A stretch of DNA of 64,000 nt. It comes from Winslowiella toletana (lineage in GTDB: Bacteria > Pseudomonadota > Gammaproteobacteria > Enterobacterales > Enterobacteriaceae). The translations under genes were made by a program, and so were the position numbers. Of this stretch, positions 59,860 through 64,000 are shown in pieces. The notes beneath the pieces are model-generated. The model saw only the letters and a program-made list of their open reading frames with translations. It was not told the origin of the DNA and made no database searches. The stretch is from NCBI RefSeq assembly GCF_017875465.1, contig NZ_JAGGMQ010000001.1:3410001-3474000 (forward strand), written 5' to 3'. Position 1 is the first letter of the stretch. Every line of letters starts with the position of its first letter.

Positions 59860-59879
59860 AACTGTATACTTATCCAGTA
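59860..59879. promoter_or_regulatory. LexA (SOS) box of dinB
   Basis: AACTGTATACTTATCCAGTA, with CTG-N10-CAG intact, 14 bp before the dinB start. Predicts SOS induction. Confidence 0.88.
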
Positions 59880-59893
59880 ATGCCGGAGGGGAT

Positions 59894-60949
59894 ATGCGTA
59901 AGATTATACACGTCGATATGGACTGTTTTTATGCTGCAGTCGAAATGCGCGACGATCCCCGTTTGCGTGATATCCCGATAGCGATTGGCGGCAGCCAGAA
60001 GCAGCGTGGCGTGATCAGCACTGCGAACTATCCGGCGCGTAAATATGGTGTCCACAGTGCGATGTCGACCGCCATGGCGCTGAAACTCTGCCCGCATCTG
60101 AAAGTGATCCCCGGGCGTTTTGAAGCCTATAAAACCGCTTCCAGCCATATTCGCGAAATCTTCTCGCGCTACACCTCATTAATTGAACCACTATCCCTCG
60201 ATGAAGCTTATCTGGATGTGACCGACAGCGAACACTGCCATGGTTCGGCGACCTTAATGGCGCGCGAAATTCGTCAGAGTATTGCCGATGAGCTGAATCT
60301 CACCGCCTCCGCTGGCATTGCGCCGATTAAATTTGTTGCCAAAATAGCCTCCGATCTGAATAAGCCCAACGGCCAGTTTGTGATCACCCCGGAACAACTA
60401 CCGGCCTTTTTACAGACGCTGCAACTGAAAAAAATCCCCGGCGTTGGCAAAGTGACGGCAAAGAAGCTGGAAGAGCTGGGACTGTTTACCTGTGCCGATG
60501 TACAAAAAACCGATCTGGCGATGCTGCTGCGACGCTTTGGCAAATTTGGTCGCGTGCTATGGGAACGCAGTAATGGCATTGACGAGCGGGAGGTGATTAC
60601 CGAACGCGAGCGTAAATCGCTGGGCGTCGAACGTACGCTCTCTGAGGATATTCATAGCTGGGAAGAGTGCCTGAAGATCCTCGATTATCTGTATGAGGAG
60701 CTGGAGCGGCGTTTAACCGCCATTAAGCCGGATCGACATATTGCGCGGCAGGGCGTAAAGCTGAAGTTTAATGATTTCCAGCTGACCACGCAGGAGCATG
60801 TCTGGCCGGTTCTGAATAAAGACGATTTAATCAGCATGGCTAAGAAGACCTGGGATGAGCGACGCGGGGGACGGGGTGTGCGGCTGGTGGGATTACATGT
60901 ATCGTTACTGAATCCACAGCTGGAACGGCAGTTATTATTGGGCTGGTAA
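59894..60949 (+). CDS. dinB: DNA polymerase IV
   Basis: A 351-residue Y-family translesion polymerase. Catalytic Asp8 ('[13 protein letters not shown]') and '[12 protein letters not shown]' supply the carboxylates. Helix-hairpin-helix '[17 protein letters not shown]' and a C-terminal clamp-binding peptide ('LERQLLLGW') follow. ATG 59894 is behind GGAGGGG. Confidence 0.97.
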   Translation: MRKIIHVDMDCFYAAVEMRDDPRLRDIPIAIGGSQKQRGVISTANYPARKYGVHSAMSTAMALKLCPHLKVIPGRFEAYKTASSHIREIFSRYTSLIEPLSLDEAYLDVTDSEHCHGSATLMAREIRQSIADELNLTASAGIAPIKFVAKIASDLNKPNGQFVITPEQLPAFLQTLQLKKIPGVGKVTAKKLEELGLFTCADVQKTDLAMLLRRFGKFGRVLWERSNGIDEREVITERERKSLGVERTLSEDIHSWEECLKILDYLYEELERRLTAIKPDRHIARQGVKLKFNDFQLTTQEHVWPVLNKDDLISMAKKTWDERRGGRGVRLVGLHVSLLNPQLERQLLLGW

Positions 60950-60960
60950 TTGGAAATAAT

Positions 60961-61070
60961 ATGGGCGGCGAAAACGCCGCCATTGCACCAGGTGCAAATC
61001 ATCAATACGGGCGGCGAAAACGTAGCCCCTACGCTGCTCTGATGTAGGGGCGGCGTTCTCGCCGCCCGTA
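60961..61070. repeat. REP-like palindromes (site D)
   Basis: Three units (60961-60987, 61006-61032, 61043-61070) in alternating orientation between the convergent dinB and pepD. The middle one is degenerate. Confidence 0.78.
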
Positions 61071-61076
61071 ATCGAA

Positions 61077-62534
61077 TTATTTCGCAGGAATGACCCGCAG
61101 CAGTTCCGTCAGCAGTTTCCAGTACAGGCCAACGCTTTCGATATGTACCTGCTCATCCGGTGAGTGCGGACCGGTGATGGTTGGGCCGATAGAAACCATA
61201 TCCATCTGTGGATATGGTTTCTTAAACAGACCACACTCCAGACCGGCGTGAATCACCTGAATGTTCGGCGTGCGGTTAAACAGCTTCTCATAGGTTTCAC
61301 GCACCAGCGCCATTACCGGTGAAGAGGCATCAGGCTGCCAGCCCGGGTAACCACCTTTCGGTGCGGTTTTCGCGCCAGCCAGTTCGCCAAGCGAAGTCAG
61401 CATTTCCACCACGTAATCTTTACCGCTGTCGATCAGCGAGCGGATCAGGCAGATAATCTCCGCTTCATGGTCTTTAATCGATACCACGCCGACGTTCAGT
61501 GAGGTTTCCACCACGCCTTTCATCACGTCGGAGTTACGGATTACGCCGTTTGGCGTGCTGTTCAGCAGGGCGATAAAGCGGTCACGGCTGTTAGCGGTCA
61601 GCGCGCTGGCTTCACTGGCCAGCGGCTCAACCAGCACATTGACGTTTTTATCTTTCGGGCTGACTTCATTCTGCAGTGTCGCCAGATAACCGGTGGCGGC
61701 AGCTTTCAGCGCATCCACTTTGTCGGTGGCGACCGCCAGCGTCGCGACCGCTTCGCGCGGAATCGCATTGCGCAGGGTGCCGCCGGTGAAATCAACCAGG
61801 CGAATATCCAGCGTTTTTGCCTGCGCGGCAAGGAAGCGCGCCAGCAGCTTGTTGGCGTTACCCAGACCGACATGAATATCGCAACCGGAGTGACCGCCTT
61901 TCAGGCCCTTAATCGTCAGCTTCAGAGTGGTGAAACCGGCCGGAACCGCTTCACGCTCAACCGGCAGGGTGGTAATAAAGTCGATACCGCCCGCGCAACC
62001 CATATAGACTTCACCTTCCTCTTCTGAGTCGGTGTTGATCAGGATATCCGCCTGCAACCAGCCAGCCTGCAGACCAAAAGCGCCATCCATACCAGACTCT
62101 TCGGTCATGGTCAGCAGCACTTCCAGCGGACCATGCTCAAGGCTGTCGTCGGCCAGCACCGCCAGCGCTGACGCCATACCGATACCGTTATCCGCGCCCA
62201 GCGTGGTGCCGCGTGCTTTTACCCACTCGCCATCAACCCATGGCTGAATCGGATCTTTAGTAAAGTCGTGTACCGTGTCGTTATTTTTCTGCGGCACCAT
62301 ATCCAGGTGCGCCTGTAGCGCAACCGGTTTGCGGTTTTCCATTCCCGGCGTCGCCGGTTTGCGGATCAGAATATTGCCCACTTTATCGCGATCAACCCAG
62401 AAGCCTTTCTCTTTGGCCCAGGACAGAATATGTTCAGCCAGCGCTTCTTCATGATAAGAGGGATGCGGAATAGAGCAGATTTTGGCAAAAATATCCCACA
62501 GCGGCTGTGGTGATAGTTGAGACAATTCAGACAC
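61077..62534 (-). CDS. pepD: aminoacyl-histidine dipeptidase (peptidase D)
   Basis: A 485-residue M20 dizinc dipeptidase, as long as E. coli PepD, that hydrolyses Xaa-His and other dipeptides. Metal and catalytic motifs: 'LQAHLDMVPQ', 'LGADNGIGMA', 'TMTEESGMDG' and 'HAGLECGLF'. The start is GTG 62534 behind AGGAG. An in-frame extension to 62681 is rejected. Confidence 0.96.
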   Translation of the reverse strand: MSELSQLSPQPLWDIFAKICSIPHPSYHEEALAEHILSWAKEKGFWVDRDKVGNILIRKPATPGMENRKPVALQAHLDMVPQKNNDTVHDFTKDPIQPWVDGEWVKARGTTLGADNGIGMASALAVLADDSLEHGPLEVLLTMTEESGMDGAFGLQAGWLQADILINTDSEEEGEVYMGCAGGIDFITTLPVEREAVPAGFTTLKLTIKGLKGGHSGCDIHVGLGNANKLLARFLAAQAKTLDIRLVDFTGGTLRNAIPREAVATLAVATDKVDALKAAATGYLATLQNEVSPKDKNVNVLVEPLASEASALTANSRDRFIALLNSTPNGVIRNSDVMKGVVETSLNVGVVSIKDHEAEIICLIRSLIDSGKDYVVEMLTSLGELAGAKTAPKGGYPGWQPDASSPVMALVRETYEKLFNRTPNIQVIHAGLECGLFKKPYPQMDMVSIGPTITGPHSPDEQVHIESVGLYWKLLTELLRVIPAK

Positions 62535-62786
62535 GATAAGTCTCCTGTTTCGGCAACCGGTATGTCCGGTGCGTCGCAAAGTTTCCAGTAAAAGATCGCC
62601 GTCAGCGAATCTGACGTGATAAGCCTGAGAATACCACCGTTTAGCGCACCTTGCGCAACCAGCAGCGCTAAAAAGCCGCAACCAGGCACACAGGTGCTGG
62701 TTTTTAGCGCTTCAGATCCTTATAATCTCGCGCAACCTTTTCCCATTGCATACTTTTAAGCCAATATTGTTGGCCGGGATTCCTTT

Positions 62787-63245
62787 ATGAGCGAAAAATA
62801 CGTCGTCACCTGGGACATGTTACAGATCCATGCCCGTAAACTGGCTCAGCGCCTGCTGCCTGTGGAACAATGGAAAGGCATTATCGCGGTCAGCCGCGGT
62901 GGTCTGGTTCCGGCTTCATTACTGGCACGTGAACTGTGCATCCGTTATGTTGATACCGTATGTATCTCCAGCTATGACCACGATAATCAGCGCGAAATGA
63001 CCGTGCTGAAGCGCGCAGAAGGCGATGGCGAAGGCTTTATCGTGATTGATGACCTGGTGGATACCGGTGGTACCGCGCAGGCGATCCGCGATATGTATCC
63101 AAAAGCGCGCTTTGTGACGATTTTTGCCAAACCGGCAGGTCGTCCGCTGGTCGACGATTATGTGGTCGATATCCCGCAGGATACCTGGATTGAGCAGCCG
63201 TGGGATATGGGCGTGGTGTATGTCCCGCCAATTGTGAAAGGCTGA
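62787..63245 (+). CDS. gpt: xanthine-guanine phosphoribosyltransferase
   Basis: A 152-residue purine salvage enzyme forming XMP, GMP and less IMP from PRPP. PRPP motif '[15 protein letters not shown]'. Same length as E. coli Gpt. Divergent from pepD. Confidence 0.97.
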   Translation: MSEKYVVTWDMLQIHARKLAQRLLPVEQWKGIIAVSRGGLVPASLLARELCIRYVDTVCISSYDHDNQREMTVLKRAEGDGEGFIVIDDLVDTGGTAQAIRDMYPKARFVTIFAKPAGRPLVDDYVVDIPQDTWIEQPWDMGVVYVPPIVKG

Positions 63246-63275
63246 TTCACCCGCCATCTTTGATCCACATTAATA

Positions 63276-63306
63276 CAACGCCCGCTTTTGCCGGGCGTTG
63301 TTGTTT
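63276..63306 (+). terminator. intrinsic terminator of gpt
   Basis: A CAACGCCCG/CGGGCGTTG stem followed by TTGTTT. Confidence 0.8.
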
Positions 63307-63366
63307 CTGCCCGTCACCAGGTTAAACTGTCTTTCCGTCAGGCTGCGCAGGAAGGAAAGCTTCATA

Positions 63367-64000
63367 ATGACTCCCAAAAATCTCAGTGAAGAGCTGTTCA
63401 AGCCCCGCTTTAAGCATCCCGAAACGTCTTCTCTGGTGAAACGCCGTCATTACTCGACGCAAAGTGTGCAATCGACACTGGATGGCGAACATCACGCAGG
63501 CTGGTATCGCATGATTAACCGCCTGATGTGGGCATGGCGTGGTTTACCATTGCTGGAAATTAGCGAAGTGCTGGCGCGGATTGCGGTCAGCGATGCCGGG
63601 CGTACCAACGAAAAACATCTTGATACGGTGATTGGCTATCGCGGCGGCAACTGGATTTATGAGTGGTCGAAACAGGCGGGGATGTGGCAGCAACAGGCGA
63701 TGGAAGCCACTGACGACCTTACCGCCGGTGAGAACTGGCTGCATGCCGCCAACCTCTACAGCATTGCCAGTTATCCACATATTAAAGGCGATGAACTGGC
63801 GGATCAGGCGCAGCTGCTGGCGAACCGGGCTTACGAAGAGGCCGCGCCGCGACTGGCCGGTGAGCTGAAAGAGCTGGCGTTCACCATTGCTGACGTTGGC
63901 GTTATCTCCGGCTTTCTGCATATGCCAAAGCAGGTGGCGGCGCCTTATCCGACGGTCATTATGTGTGGCGGCCTCGACACGTTGCAAACCGACTATTACC
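63367..64000 (+). CDS. frsA: esterase FrsA, N-terminal part (cut by the window end)
   Basis: The first 211 codons of an FrsA (YafA) homologue, an alpha/beta-hydrolase that in E. coli binds unphosphorylated EIIA-Glc. '[19 protein letters not shown]', '[18 protein letters not shown]' and '[17 protein letters not shown]' are FrsA-specific. The catalytic serine lies beyond the window. It starts at ATG 63367, 13 bp after a GGAAAG. Confidence 0.93.
   Translation, partial: MTPKNLSEELFKPRFKHPETSSLVKRRHYSTQSVQSTLDGEHHAGWYRMINRLMWAWRGLPLLEISEVLARIAVSDAGRTNEKHLDTVIGYRGGNWIYEWSKQAGMWQQQAMEATDDLTAGENWLHAANLYSIASYPHIKGDELADQAQLLANRAYEEAAPRLAGELKELAFTIADVGVISGFLHMPKQVAAPYPTVIMCGGLDTLQTDYY

Overview
The window is a chromosomal segment of a gamma-proteobacterium of the order Enterobacterales. 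Its backbone follows the E. coli order yaeR-tilS-rof-yaeP-yaeQ-arfB-proS-trmO-rcsF-metQIN-gmhB-rrn-dkgB-yafC-yafD-yafE-mltD-gloB-yafS-rnhA-dnaQ-aspV-yafV-fadE-gmhA-yafJ-yafK-dinB-pepD-gpt-frsA almost gene for gene. The rRNA sequence and gene content look most like Erwiniaceae (Pantoea/Erwinia/Mixta). That placement is inference and no species is claimed. No phage, transposase, CRISPR array or plasmid gene was recognised.

Layout. 1-12.4 kb: conserved housekeeping genes (tRNA modification, Rho inhibition, ribosome rescue, ProS, RcsF, MetNIQ methionine importer with a MetJ operator, GmhB), with two accessory genes: a c-type cytochrome after tilS, and an M48 membrane protease where E. coli has nlpE. 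12.4-18.2 kb: a complete rRNA operon (P1, P2, boxA, 16S, tRNA-Glu, 23S, 5S, tRNA-Asp) with an ERIC-like element in the 23S-5S spacer. 18.4-19.2 kb: dkgB. 19.2-25.3 kb: an AT-rich island between dkgB and yafC. It carries a cluster of CRP-like sites and one operon: a PfkA-like kinase, ascorbate-type PTS IIB and IIC, an unknown 89-aa protein, IIA, a P-loop kinase and a LacD/YihT-type aldolase. A terminator follows, then a HAD phosphatase. This is the best candidate for an undescribed system in the window: an uncharacterised PTS sugar degradation pathway.

25.3-32.7 kb is conserved (yafC to dnaQ, then a second tRNA-Asp). 32.7-48.0 kb is a purine/ureide catabolic cluster of Klebsiella hpx type: allantoin permease, GntR regulator, racemase and allantoinase; oxamate amidohydrolase with an AtzE/AtzG-like amidase pair and HpxZ; an RpiR regulator; then an amino-acid-type ABC importer in one operon with ureidoglycine aminotransferase and allantoate amidohydrolase; then OHCU decarboxylase and HIU hydrolase. 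Sigma-54 promoters, an NtrC-like palindrome and GntR-type operators tie the cluster to nitrogen limitation and to its own inducer.

48.5-54.8 kb is a methionine salvage cluster (yafV omega-amidase, methionine aminotransferase, mtnBCD, mtnA, mtnK) with MetJ boxes in both divergent promoter regions. 54.8-64 kb is conserved again (fadE with a FadR-like operator, gmhA, yafJ, yafK, dinB with a LexA box, pepD, gpt, and frsA running off the end). A family of short GC-rich palindromes (REP-like) sits at four gene ends across the right half.
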